A program made the position numbers and the translations under genes. Of a DNA stretch of 11,584 nucleotides, positions 1 to 7,010 are shown piece after piece; position 1 is the first letter of the stretch; every line of letters starts with the position of its first letter. The DNA lies in the NCBI GenBank assembly GCA_046074825.1, contig JBJTOZ010000166.1, forward strand, positions 1 to 11,584, written 5' to 3'. Origin of the DNA: JAGVSR01 sp046074825. GTDB taxonomy: Bacteria > Pseudomonadota > Alphaproteobacteria > Rhizobiales > Hyphomicrobiaceae. Below the pieces are notes generated by a model, which saw only the letters and a program-made list of their open reading frames with translations, was not told the origin of the DNA and did not search any database.

Positions 1-193
1 GTCCGGCCGCCCAGCTGCCGAGTCGCTCGCGCGAGACCGACGCGCCGGCCTCGCTCACGAGGTAGGCGTCACACCCCCACGTGAGATGATCACCGTGTGC
101 GTGCGTGACGAGCGCCCGCGGGACGGGCGACCACGGGTCGATGTAGAAGTCACCGGCCTCACAGTAGAGGCCGCGATCGGTGGTGCGGAGCAT
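1..193 (-). CDS. Ligase-associated DNA exonuclease (MBL fold), N-terminal fragment
   Basis: The minus strand from the ATG at 193-191 reads into the window edge without a stop, giving about 64 residues. It begins MLRTTDRGLYCEAGDFYIDP and then has VTHAHGDH, the HxHxDH metal-binding motif of metallo-beta-lactamase-fold nucleases. The opening 'L-x-x-T-x-x-G-L-Y-C-x-A-G-D-F-Y-I-D-P-W' is characteristic of the ligase-associated DNA exonuclease family, formerly annotated as mRNA 3'-end processing factors. These proteins are usually encoded near an ATP-dependent DNA ligase and an Lhr-type helicase and are inferred to act in DNA repair. Only the N-terminal part is present; the rest lies beyond the left edge. 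No clear ribosome binding site was seen, and the start rests on the family's usual N-terminus. The DNA is strongly GC-rich, unlike everything right of about 434, so it probably does not come from the same genome. Confidence 0.72.
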   Translation of the reverse strand, partial: MLRTTDRGLYCEAGDFYIDPWSPVPRALVTHAHGDHLTWGCDAYLVSEAGASVSRERLGSWAAG

Positions 194-252
194 GGCACAG
201 GCTAATCGATGCCAGCCCCGCGGAGGTTCCGTCTTTCGTCAGCGGCCGCCGT

Positions 253-429
253 TCAGCGGAAGGGGCGGCCGCCCTGCCGATCGTCGCGCACGAAGATCCC
301 GCGGGCCGGCATCTGCACCGCCGGCAGCGAGGTGGCGTTCATCTCGTCGGTCGCGGCGATGATGCCGTTCTCGTGCAGCAGCCACGCCACCACGCCGTAC
401 GTTTCCTCGGCCGTCAGCGAGCCCGGCGC
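253..429 (-). CDS. C-type cytochrome, C-terminal fragment
   Basis: On the minus strand about 58 residues run from APGSLTAEETYGVVAWLL through NGIIAATDEMNATSLP and VQMPARGIFVRDDR to a TGA at 255-253. The pattern 'PGSLTxxExYxVxAxLLxxNGII' followed by 'MxAxxLPxVxMP' resembles the C-terminal half of class I c-type cytochromes of the SoxX or sulfite-dehydrogenase-subunit kind. The methionine in 'VQMP' is a candidate distal haem ligand. The CxxCH haem-binding site would lie upstream and is missing, because recognisable sequence ends at about 429 where putA sequence begins. An ATG at 444-442 is in frame but lies in putA-derived DNA, so it is not a believable native start. The stop is 59 bases upstream of the exonuclease start on the same strand. 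Base composition matches the exonuclease and not putA. The family is fairly clear; the exact subfamily is a guess. Confidence 0.6.
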   Translation of the reverse strand, partial: APGSLTAEETYGVVAWLLHENGIIAATDEMNATSLPAVQMPARGIFVRDDRQGGRPFR

Positions 430-436
430 ACATGTT
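427..436. other. Junction between GC-rich and AT-rich DNA (probable contig chimera)
   Basis: Left of this point the DNA is GC-rich and encodes a cytochrome tail; right of it the DNA is AT-rich and encodes proline dehydrogenase. The PutA frame is convincing through RRLLENGSN, ending with the AAC codon at 436-434. It then becomes an Ala/Arg/Gly-rich out-of-frame readthrough of about 64 residues. The cytochrome frame is convincing from about 429 downward. Both genes are cut mid-domain and no repeat, tRNA, integrase or insertion-sequence end is visible. An assembly or library chimera is inferred; a natural recombination is not excluded. Confidence 0.75.
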
Positions 437-1918
437 TGATCCATTTTCCAGCAAGCGGCGAACTAAATAACTAAGTAGATATTCATGATCTCCAACTGGA
501 GCATAGATTCTGCAGGGTTTTGAAAGCGTTGAAGAGTTAATTATATTATCGTAAACAGGTTCTCCCATCCCATGCAATCTCTGAAACTCAAAGGGGATAT
601 TTCCTGCAGCGAGAATAGCTGAAGCAATTGTGTGCGCATTATGAGATGCAAACTGAGAATAAAAATGTCGAGGGTAACTCAACATATAGCGCATGCATGC
701 TAGATAGGAAACATCTGTATTTCTTTTTCTTGTAAATACTGGATAATCCGACAATCCCCTTTCTTGTGCCCACTTGATCTCGCTATCCCAATAAGCACCT
801 TTGACGAGACGAACAGGAATAGACTTGCCGCTAACTTCAGACAACTGTTTGAGCCACCTCAGAACAGGGATGGAACGACGACTATACGCCTGCACAGCAA
901 TTCCTAAGCCTTTCCAGTTTTTTTGTTCTGGATTTAAAAAAGCTTCTCCGAATATTCGAAGCATTATTTCTAATTTATCTTGTTCCTCTGCATCAACGGT
1001 CAAAGATAGTCCGTATGCCTTTGCTTCATTGATGAGAGTATTAATTCGGGGAAGAAGTTCATTTAAAAGCTGGTCATCTCGTCCAATATCAAATCTGGGA
1101 TGAAGAGCAGAAAGTTTTATTGATATGCTCGGCCTCAGTAATAACTCCTCATTTATTCCAACCAATGGAGGAGAAACAGATTGTCCAACTCTAACAATAG
1201 CACTTTTGTACCTTTCAAAATATCGCTGAGCATCAGTCTCTGTTTTTGCTGCCTCTCCCAACATGTCGTAAGATAATCGGTATCCTTTACGCTCAAACTC
1301 TCTAGCTCTGCGAATTGCTTCTTCGATTGTTCTTCCAAGTACAAACTGTTCCCCAAGGAGTTTGACTGCTTGCCTCACGGCTTGACGTACGACTGGCTCA
1401 CCAGATCGGGCAACAAATCTTTTTAAATTCTCAAAGCCAAAGGAACTATTTGAAGTTTCTTTAATCTTGACCAATCGACCAGTAAGCATCAAACCCCAAG
1501 TCGAGGCATTGACAAAAAAACTATCAGAGTGCCCTCTGTGTCGGTCCCAATTACCATCACGGATTTTCTCTGCTATAAATGCATCTGCGGTATCAGTATC
1601 AGGAATTCGCAAGAGTGCCTCGGCGAGGCACATCAGGATCACTCCTTCTTCAGTTGACAGGCCATATTCTCGCATAAAAGCATCAACGCCACTATGATGC
1701 TTTTGGTCATTTCTTGCTTCTTGAACGAGGCGACGCGCTATTTCTGAAATATGAAAGCGTTCATCTTCTGTAAAAACTGCCCGTTCTAACAAACCACCAA
1801 GAAGACGGCTCTCATCAATTAAATGATGCGCACATATCTCATCAAAAGCAGGCAATCGGCCTTGTATTGCATTAAAAGCAATTTTGTCCTTATTTAGTGA
1901 TGCTGATAAACTAGCCAA
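434..1918 (-). CDS. putA: Proline dehydrogenase part of bifunctional PutA, 3'-truncated
   Basis: PutA oxidises proline to glutamate: an FAD-dependent proline dehydrogenase makes P5C and a second domain, P5C dehydrogenase, oxidises glutamate semialdehyde. Here about 495 residues are recognisable. Residues ~20-150 form the PutA N-terminal arm and helical domain. The dehydrogenase barrel spans ~165-490, with RPSISIKLSALHPRF (262-276), LTVDAEEQDKLE (306-317), GIAVQAY (339-345), RLVKGAYWD (370-378) and YLVRRLLENG (484-493). R487 and R488 match the paired arginines that bind the proline carboxylate in E. coli PutA (R555/R556). There is no ribbon-helix-helix DNA-binding region, so this is not a self-regulating PutA. 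The P5C dehydrogenase half is absent because sequence identity changes at the junction; frame remains open to 239 but encodes unrelated residues. The start is TTG at 1918, the only start-like codon between an upstream in-frame stop and conserved sequence. AAAGGA lies about 11 bases before it. It diverges from panC. Confidence 0.88.
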
Positions 1919-2095
1919 AGAGAATATAGTCCTTTATCAAAATTATATTCTGAAATTAAAGGTGATTCGCACCCAAAAAATCTTCAAGGAAGCTCTGTTC
2001 TAATGCTAACTATCTGTTGATATCCTCCAGGGCATATAAAAGCCTTTAATACTCTTGACTTTACATCATAAAAGTAAGATTTGTTCGAAGAATTA
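1919..2095. other. Divergent putA/panC intergenic region
   Basis: This AT-rich gap separates the putA TTG start (leftward) from the panC ATG (rightward), so it should hold promoters for both. A perfect TATAAT lies on the minus strand at 1947-1942 but has no convincing -35 box. It is also too close to the putA ribosome binding site (AAAGGA, about 1935-1930) to be a normal promoter. On the plus strand TTGACT at 2055-2060 is a reasonable -35 but has no good -10 at 16-18 bases. I cannot define either promoter with confidence. No small gene or RNA is recognised. Confidence 0.4.
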
Positions 2096-2947
2096 ATGCA
2101 AGAAACAACAAAAATTATTCGAAAAATTAATGCTTTACGCTCCATAATCTCTACTTGGCGTCAAGAGAAAAAGACAATTGCTCTCGTTCCAACAATGGGA
2201 GCTCTACATGAAGGCCATCTCAGTCTCATAAAAATTGCCAAACAAAAAGCTGATAAGGTCATCGTATCAATTTTTGTTAATCCTAAACAATTTTCTCAAA
2301 ATGAGGATCTTACTCGCTATCCTCGAGATGAAAAGGGTGACCGATATAAACTTTCTTCAATTATGACAGACCTCATATGGGCCCCCTCAATTTCAGAGAT
2401 ATATCCTGACAACTTTTCAACTTTTGTTATCCCTCAGGGATGTGCCCTCTCCTTAGAGGGAGAATTTAGACCAGACCATTTTACAGGTGTGGCAACAGTT
2501 TGCACGAAATTGTTTTCGCAAACGATGCCTGATTACGCAATATTTGGAGAAAAAGATTATCAGCAATTGTGTGTTATTCGACAGTTGGTTCGAGATTTGA
2601 ATTTACCCTTAAGCATAGTCTCTGGGAAAATTTCACGAGAAAAGGATGGATTAGCTCGATCTTCCCGAAATCTCTACTTAACGACAAAAGAAAGAGGCAT
2701 TGCACCAGCACTCTATTCGGCTCTTAAAACAATTGCAAAAAATGCAAAATATGAAGCAAATCTAGATAAAGCTATTAATCTTGCTAAAAAAGAACTTTTA
2801 GATGCAGGTTTTAGAAAAATTGATTATCTCGCTGTGCGTGACGCCCACACTCTCGGTCCATATATACCCAGTTCAAAGACAGATGGCCGAATACTAGCGG
2901 CAGCATGGTTGGGAAAAACGAGACTTATTGATAATATTTCACTTTAA
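2096..2947 (+). CDS. panC: Pantothenate synthetase (pantoate-beta-alanine ligase)
   Basis: PanC joins pantoate and beta-alanine using ATP, through a pantoyl-adenylate intermediate, to make pantothenate, the vitamin B5 precursor of coenzyme A. It acts in the cytoplasm. The protein is 283 residues from the ATG at 2096, close to the usual ~280. It shows the HIGH-type nucleotide-binding motif in PTMGALHEGHLSLI (32-45), then FVNPKQF (60-66), GEKDYQQL (151-158) and the KMSKS-like loop SSRNLYL (189-195). An in-frame TTG at 2081 would add five residues, but the ATG better fits the family and is preceded by GAAG about 6 bases upstream. This is the only plus-strand gene. It diverges from putA and converges on pccB with a 52-base gap. 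panB, often its partner, is not in the window. The gene looks intact. Confidence 0.93.
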   Translation: MQETTKIIRKINALRSIISTWRQEKKTIALVPTMGALHEGHLSLIKIAKQKADKVIVSIFVNPKQFSQNEDLTRYPRDEKGDRYKLSSIMTDLIWAPSISEIYPDNFSTFVIPQGCALSLEGEFRPDHFTGVATVCTKLFSQTMPDYAIFGEKDYQQLCVIRQLVRDLNLPLSIVSGKISREKDGLARSSRNLYLTTKERGIAPALYSALKTIAKNAKYEANLDKAINLAKKELLDAGFRKIDYLAVRDAHTLGPYIPSSKTDGRILAAAWLGKTRLIDNISL

Positions 2948-2971
2948 TGGAACAAATTCTCCATTTTGCGC

Positions 2972-2994
2972 TATAAATAATTAGAAAATTTATA
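2972..2994. repeat. AT-only inverted repeat between convergent panC and pccB
   Basis: TATAAAT (2972-2978) and ATTTATA (2988-2994) are a perfect 7-base inverted repeat with a 9-base loop, between the ends of panC and pccB. Its position would suit a bidirectional terminator, but the stem has no G-C pairs and no T-run follows on either strand. It may be a chance repeat in AT-rich DNA. Confidence 0.2.
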
Positions 2995-2999
2995 AGTCT

Positions 3000-4532
3000 T
3001 TAGAGAGGAATATTATCATGTTTCTTCCATGGATTTTCGAGAGTTTTGTTTCTCAACATATTCAGTGCGCGACAGATGCGTTGCCGAGTGCCATGGGGTA
3101 GGATAACCTCATCAATGTATCCTCTCTCGGCAGCTACGAAAGGATTTGCAAAACGTTTTTGATATTCATCTATTCGTGTCTTTATTTTCTCAATGTTAGT
3201 AAGTTCTGAACGATACAGAATTTCAGCTGCGCCCTTTGCTCCCATCACAGCAATTTCTGATGATGGCCACGCGTAATTAATATCACCACGTATATGCTTA
3301 GAACTCATAACGACATATGCTCCACCATATCCTTTTCGCGTAATTATCGTTATCTTAGGAACGGTGGCCTCAGCGAATGCGAAAAGGAGTTTTGCCCCAT
3401 GCTTTATAAGTCCTCCATACTCTTGTGCGGTCCCTGGAAGAAATCCTGGAACATCAACAAAAGTAATAATGGGTATTTCGAAACAATCACAGAAACGGAC
3501 AAATCTCGCCGCTTTACGAGAAGCATCTGAATCAAGAACTCCGGCTAGCACCATTGGTTGATTAGCAACTATACCAACCGTATGGCCCTCCATACGCGCA
3601 AAACCTACAATAATATTTTTCGCAAACGCCTGCTGAATTTCAAAAAAGTCTCCCTCATCCACTACCTTTAAAATCAATTCTTTCATATCATAGGGTTTAT
3701 TGGGATTATCTGGGATCAATGTATCCAAAGACTTATCTACGCGATCTGGAGAATCTGAGGTGGGTAGTGAAGGAACTCCTGAACAATTGTTGGACGGAAG
3801 AAAGTCCATCAACCTACGCATTTGTAAAAGTGTTTCCAAATCATTTTCGTAAGCGCCATCAGCAATCGAAGATTTCGTAGTATGTATCTTCGCACCACCT
3901 AATTCTTCAGCAGTAACGTTTTCATTGGTGACAGCCTTAACAACATCAGGTCCAGTGACAAACATATAGCTTGTGTCTTTGACCATAAAAATAAAATCGG
4001 TCATGGCTGGGGAATAAACATCACCTCCAGCACATGGTCCCATAATGACTGAAATTTGAGGTATAACGCCAGAGGCTAAAACATTACGTTGAAAAACTTC
4101 TCCGTAACCACCCAGAGCATCAACACCCTCTTGAATTCTTGCCCCACCCGCATCAAAAAGTCCAATAATTGGCACCCTATTTTTTAATGCCATATCCTGT
4201 ATCTTTGTCATTTTTCTCGCATGACTTTCGGACAATGACCCACCAAATACAGTAAAATCTTTTGCAAAGACGTAAACAACACGTCCATTAATTGTACCCC
4301 ATCCTGTTACAACACCATCACCAGGGGTTTTGTTTTTATCCATTGCGAATTCATGACAGCGATGCTCCACGAACGTGTCGAATTCCTCAAATGAATTTTC
4401 ATCAAGCAATAACTCAATTCTTTCACGGGCTGTTAATTTACCTTTAGAATGCTGTGAATCTATGCGGGTCTTACCTCCACCAAGGCGGGCATTGTCACGA
4501 CGACGTTCGAGCTCCTCAATCACTTCCTTCAT
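3000..4532 (-). CDS. pccB: Propionyl-CoA carboxylase beta subunit (carboxyltransferase)
   Basis: This is the carboxyltransferase subunit of a biotin-dependent acyl-CoA carboxylase. It moves the carboxyl group from biotin to propionyl-CoA to form methylmalonyl-CoA, in breakdown of odd-chain fatty acids and branched amino acids. At 510 residues it has the normal PccB length. The N-terminal half has GKLTARERIELLLD (31-44), then FAKDFTVFGGSLSE (89-102), GLFDAGGARIQEGV (124-137) and MGPCAGGDVYSPAM (164-177). The C-terminal half has FVDVPGFLPGTAQEYGG (358-374), KGYGGAYVVM (400-409) and AVMGAKGAAEI (428-438), the paired glycine-rich oxyanion-hole regions of crotonase-fold carboxyltransferases. The ATG at 4532 is preceded by AGGG about 8 bases away. 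The partner pccA (biotin carboxylase plus biotin carrier) is not in the window. Acetyl-CoA or methylcrotonyl-CoA specificity cannot be fully ruled out, but overall similarity favours propionyl-CoA. Confidence 0.92.
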   Translation of the reverse strand: MKEVIEELERRRDNARLGGGKTRIDSQHSKGKLTARERIELLLDENSFEEFDTFVEHRCHEFAMDKNKTPGDGVVTGWGTINGRVVYVFAKDFTVFGGSLSESHARKMTKIQDMALKNRVPIIGLFDAGGARIQEGVDALGGYGEVFQRNVLASGVIPQISVIMGPCAGGDVYSPAMTDFIFMVKDTSYMFVTGPDVVKAVTNENVTAEELGGAKIHTTKSSIADGAYENDLETLLQMRRLMDFLPSNNCSGVPSLPTSDSPDRVDKSLDTLIPDNPNKPYDMKELILKVVDEGDFFEIQQAFAKNIIVGFARMEGHTVGIVANQPMVLAGVLDSDASRKAARFVRFCDCFEIPIITFVDVPGFLPGTAQEYGGLIKHGAKLLFAFAEATVPKITIITRKGYGGAYVVMSSKHIRGDINYAWPSSEIAVMGAKGAAEILYRSELTNIEKIKTRIDEYQKRFANPFVAAERGYIDEVILPHGTRQRICRALNMLRNKTLENPWKKHDNIPL

Positions 4533-4571
4533 GATTTGATCCCTAAAAAATATATTTACTCAATACGAATA

Positions 4572-4599
4572 ATCATATTATCTATTAAAGAGACAGCAA
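4572..4599 (-). promoter_or_regulatory. Candidate sigma-70 promoter for pccB
   Basis: Reading the minus strand, TTGCTG (4599-4594) is followed after 16 bases by TATGAT (4577-4572), which matches the -10 consensus at five of six positions. Transcription would start near 4565 and leave a leader of about 30 bases before the pccB ATG. The -35 match is weak (three of six) and AT-rich DNA yields such hexamers by chance, so this is only a candidate. Confidence 0.3.
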
Positions 4600-4659
4600 G
4601 ATTTACAGAAAAATTTCAAGGTTATAAGTTATATTAATATCTAACTATTTTGCAAAATT

Positions 4660-5367
4660 CTAGTTTTTTAAGATTAAAGAGGCGGCGTTAAAATCTCTCT
4701 CTCGATTCAACCTGCGCATGTGAGCCTCTGGATCAATGCCCCACTGACTGTTTTGCCAATCTTCATCTAAATGGGCTGCTAACCATGCTGTTTCCTCGGA
4801 AATCTTCCCTCTACTCATTAAAAAAGAAAGAAGAGCTGATCCAGTTAAAGTTGTAATAAGATGTATTGCTGCAAGCGAGCAGTCGGGCTTATCTGAAAAA
4901 TTCTCTCGCAGGAATTTCAGAGGGACGCATGGCTGTTCCACATAATTAATTCCTTTAGCCCTTATAAATTCATGTCCTAATTCTTTTTCTGATATCATCA
5001 ATAGAGGTTCCCATACCTCTGATTGCAGCTTTAAAAGTCCTTCAGGGCTATCAGCTCTATAAAATAATAAATCACTGGCTGCATATTTGACGATATCATC
5101 AAGTATAGTTTCACGATTTTCTCCAACAACGTCAATTGCGCTATTAAGAAGTCTAGTTATGGGCATTTTAGCAGGATCCACATATTCACTTTGTGACTTC
5201 CATTCTTTCACTACTAAGATTGCGATCTGTTTGCTTCGAACCTTTAATTTATTTTTTTTGGGGGTAAGAACTATCCGATCGTCCAACAAAATCTCAAAAT
5301 GTTCGTCAGGATTTGCTGTCAAAGCGCGAAATTCTACAGATTTGTAAAATCGTTTGTGCAAAGGCAA
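4660..5367 (-). CDS. ATP12-family F1-ATPase assembly chaperone
   Basis: ATP12 proteins bind the alpha subunit of the F1 sector and help build the F1-ATPase. In bacteria the family is found mostly in Alphaproteobacteria. The 235-residue product has the family's opening KRFYKSVEF (5-13), then ILLDDRIVLTPKKNKL (26-41), VVKEWKSQ (52-59), the conserved DPAKMPITRLLNSAID (63-78), a tryptophan-bearing WEPLL segment and a C-terminal helical region containing AAHLDEDWQNSQWG. The start is unusual. The best in-frame choice is TTG at 5367, because no in-frame ATG lies between the upstream stop and conserved sequence. AAAGGA sits about 14 bases upstream, which is far for a ribosome binding site. The gene lies 93 bases after the rluC-type stop and 127 bases before pccB on the same strand. 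The family is clear; the precise start is not. Confidence 0.88.
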   Translation of the reverse strand: MPLHKRFYKSVEFRALTANPDEHFEILLDDRIVLTPKKNKLKVRSKQIAILVVKEWKSQSEYVDPAKMPITRLLNSAIDVVGENRETILDDIVKYAASDLLFYRADSPEGLLKLQSEVWEPLLMISEKELGHEFIRAKGINYVEQPCVPLKFLRENFSDKPDCSLAAIHLITTLTGSALLSFLMSRGKISEETAWLAAHLDEDWQNSQWGIDPEAHMRRLNRERDFNAASLILKN

Positions 5368-5460
5368 GGTTTCTATTTCATTCCTTTGTTGAGTACATGT
5401 ATATCCGCATTCAAAGTTAGATATACTTTTAATAATTATTCTTTAAATAGCACTCTTTGA

Positions 5461-6441
5461 TTAATTATATTTATCGGCATCAAGTCCTAAAAGTTTCCAT
5501 GTCCTAAGCATGTGAGAAGGTAAAGGGGCTGAAACATCAATCTTGGAGTCATTTCTAGGATGGAGAATAACTAGACGACGGGCATGCAAATGTAATTGCT
5601 TATCCATGTTTTCAGCAGGAAAGTCTAAACCTCCAGGGTATTTGTTGTCACCTACAATAGGATGTCCAATTATATGCATATGGGCGCGCAGCTGATGCTG
5701 TCTGCCGGTCACAGGCTTTAGACTTAACCATGCTGCCTTTGAGGAAACTCTATCAATGACTGCATAATGTGTTGCAGCGTGTTGTGCTACATCCTGTTCT
5801 CCAGGCAAGGCCTTTCGAACACGGTCGCCGTCAGGACCAGATGATTTAACGAGAGGAGCTTCAATGCATCCTTGTTGGGGATATGGCACCCCTTTGACTA
5901 AAGCCCAATACGTCTTGGCAGCAGAGCGTGTTTGAAAGGCGCGCCCTAATTTTTTAGCACTAAAACGATTTTTCGCAATCAAAAGGATACCAGATGTATC
6001 ACGATCTAAACGATGAACTAGTCTTGGTCGCTCACCACCAAAGCGATCCATCATACCAGCAAGAAGACCATCGATATGCCTAAAAGTTTTAGAACCTCCC
6101 TGTACAGCAAGACCAGGAGGTTTATTGAGGACCATGACATCATCATCTTCAAATAATAAAATGGATTCAATGAATTTACGATCTACATGTGATGTTTGAG
6201 AGGAAAAATTATTAAAAACTTTAGAAGGAACTTTCCGAACAATTGCTGGAACTCGTATTTCTTGACCAACATAAAGCCTTTCATTGGCTTGTGCCCGTTT
6301 GCTATTTATGCGCACTTGCCCTGAACGTAGAAGCTTTTGTAGATAGGTGTAGCCAACCTCGGGAAAATGTACTCGAAACCATTTATCGAGCCTCATTTCA
6401 CTTTCTTCATCTTTAACGGTAATTGTCTCGACTTTATTCAT
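5461..6441 (-). CDS. RluC/RluD-family large-subunit rRNA pseudouridine synthase
   Basis: This enzyme isomerises uridine to pseudouridine in RNA, most likely 23S rRNA. An S4 RNA-binding domain occupies residues ~15-70 (MRLDKWFRVHFPEVGYTYLQ and following). The RluA-type catalytic domain follows at ~95-315, with LNKPPGLAVQGG (105-116) and HRLDRDTSGILLIAKN (143-158); D146 is the predicted catalytic aspartate. VTGRQHQLRAHM (244-255) is also conserved. Order and length (326 residues) fit RluC, but I cannot tell the exact target uridines. Two starts are possible: ATG at 6453 and ATG at 6441. I chose 6441 because it overlaps the crcB stop as ATGA, a typical coupled junction, and because the N-terminus MNKVETITVK then aligns well with alphaproteobacterial homologues as I remember them. 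It probably depends on crcB translation or on a shared transcript. Confidence 0.9.
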   Translation of the reverse strand: MNKVETITVKDEESEMRLDKWFRVHFPEVGYTYLQKLLRSGQVRINSKRAQANERLYVGQEIRVPAIVRKVPSKVFNNFSSQTSHVDRKFIESILLFEDDDVMVLNKPPGLAVQGGSKTFRHIDGLLAGMMDRFGGERPRLVHRLDRDTSGILLIAKNRFSAKKLGRAFQTRSAAKTYWALVKGVPYPQQGCIEAPLVKSSGPDGDRVRKALPGEQDVAQHAATHYAVIDRVSSKAAWLSLKPVTGRQHQLRAHMHIIGHPIVGDNKYPGGLDFPAENMDKQLHLHARRLVILHPRNDSKIDVSAPLPSHMLRTWKLLGLDADKYN

Positions 6442-6830
6442 GAATGAAGCCATTCAGAAAGGGCAATTCCAAGAAGAAGTGAGACGATCCCCAATCCCAC
6501 ACTTCCTATGACATAAGAAACTGCTAATGTAAAATTTCTATTTATGTAAAGCTCATAAGCGTCGAGGGAGAAGGCTGAAAAGGTAGTGAAACCGCCTAAT
6601 ATCCCTGTAATAAAAAAAACTCTAACCTCAGGGCTCCCTGCTAGCTTTTTGATAATCAGAACTATAGCATAACCTATGAGAAAGGAACCTATAACATTGA
6701 CTATAAGTGTTGCCCATGGAAATACAGGCAACCCTTTTGCAAAAGATACTCCAATCATATATTTATAAACAAGATACCGTAAACAAGATCCAAGTGCACC
6801 CCCGACGCCGACAAGAATTAAAAATTTCAT
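6438..6830 (-). CDS. crcB: Fluoride channel CrcB/Fluc
   Basis: CrcB (Fluc) is a small inner-membrane channel that lets toxic fluoride leave the cell and works as an antiparallel dimer. The 130-residue protein has four hydrophobic segments, roughly 2-20, 36-60, 70-92 and 101-126. Family motifs are GGALGSCLRY (10-19), NVIGSFLIGY (45-54) with the pore asparagine N45, and GILGGFTTFSAFSLD (76-90) with the phenylalanines that line the fluoride path. Only one copy is visible, so a homodimer is expected. GAGG lies 5 bases before the ATG, one of the better ribosome binding sites in the window. Its TGA overlaps the chosen start of the rluC-type gene. No fluoride riboswitch was recognised in the 180-base gap upstream, so fluoride-responsive control is not supported. 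Confidence 0.94.
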   Translation of the reverse strand: MKFLILVGVGGALGSCLRYLVYKYMIGVSFAKGLPVFPWATLIVNVIGSFLIGYAIVLIIKKLAGSPEVRVFFITGILGGFTTFSAFSLDAYELYINRNFTLAVSYVIGSVGLGIVSLLLGIALSEWLHS

Positions 6831-7010
6831 AAATGCCTCAAAATGATTATTTTAAAATATCCTAGAGAAAAATTTTTAATGGAATATTTATAAATTAAGT
6901 GATGGTATTTCTCTTTTTTGAGCAATCTTTTGTATTATGATGGATTGCATAATATTTTTTTACTTAATAAGTTAAATATATATCAATCTATATATTCATA
7001 TTTTTAATAC
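6831..7010. other. AT-rich rarA-crcB intergenic region with short inverted repeat
   Basis: This is the longest gap in the AT-rich part. It contains a 6-base inverted repeat, GCAATC (6922-6927) and GATTGC (6943-6948), with a 15-base loop. A T-run follows on the plus strand only, where there is no gene to terminate. No T-run follows on the minus strand, where rarA ends. No fluoride riboswitch, tRNA or small open frame of note was seen. It may contain the crcB promoter, but no convincing -35/-10 pair was found. Confidence 0.35.

Noticed and set aside
239..433. C-terminal 64 residues of the open frame that continues from putA
   Set aside because: It is rich in Ala, Arg and Gly and is the wrong frame of GC-rich DNA that encodes a cytochrome in another frame; it is not treated as PutA sequence.
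180..439. Two plus-strand open frames (180-362 and 209-439)
   Set aside because: They lie antisense to the cytochrome and exonuclease fragments, have Arg/Ser/Pro-rich composition typical of GC-rich shadow frames and show no recognisable motif.
2017..2040. TTGATA...TATAAA as a panC promoter
   Set aside because: The spacer is only 12 bases, too short for a sigma-70 promoter.
1955..2050. ATTAAAGG (1955-1962) and CCTTTAAT (2043-2050), an 8-base inverted repeat in the putA-panC gap
   Set aside because: The arms are 80 bases apart and made mostly of A and T; about one such match is expected by chance in a region of this size and composition.
6922..6960. Hairpin GCAATC/GATTGC followed by T-run as intrinsic terminator
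   Set aside because: The T-run follows on the plus strand, where no gene is present; on the rarA strand there is none, and the loop is 15 bases long.
6831..7010. Fluoride riboswitch upstream of crcB
   Set aside because: The conserved GC-containing core of the fluoride riboswitch was not found; the region is almost entirely A and T.
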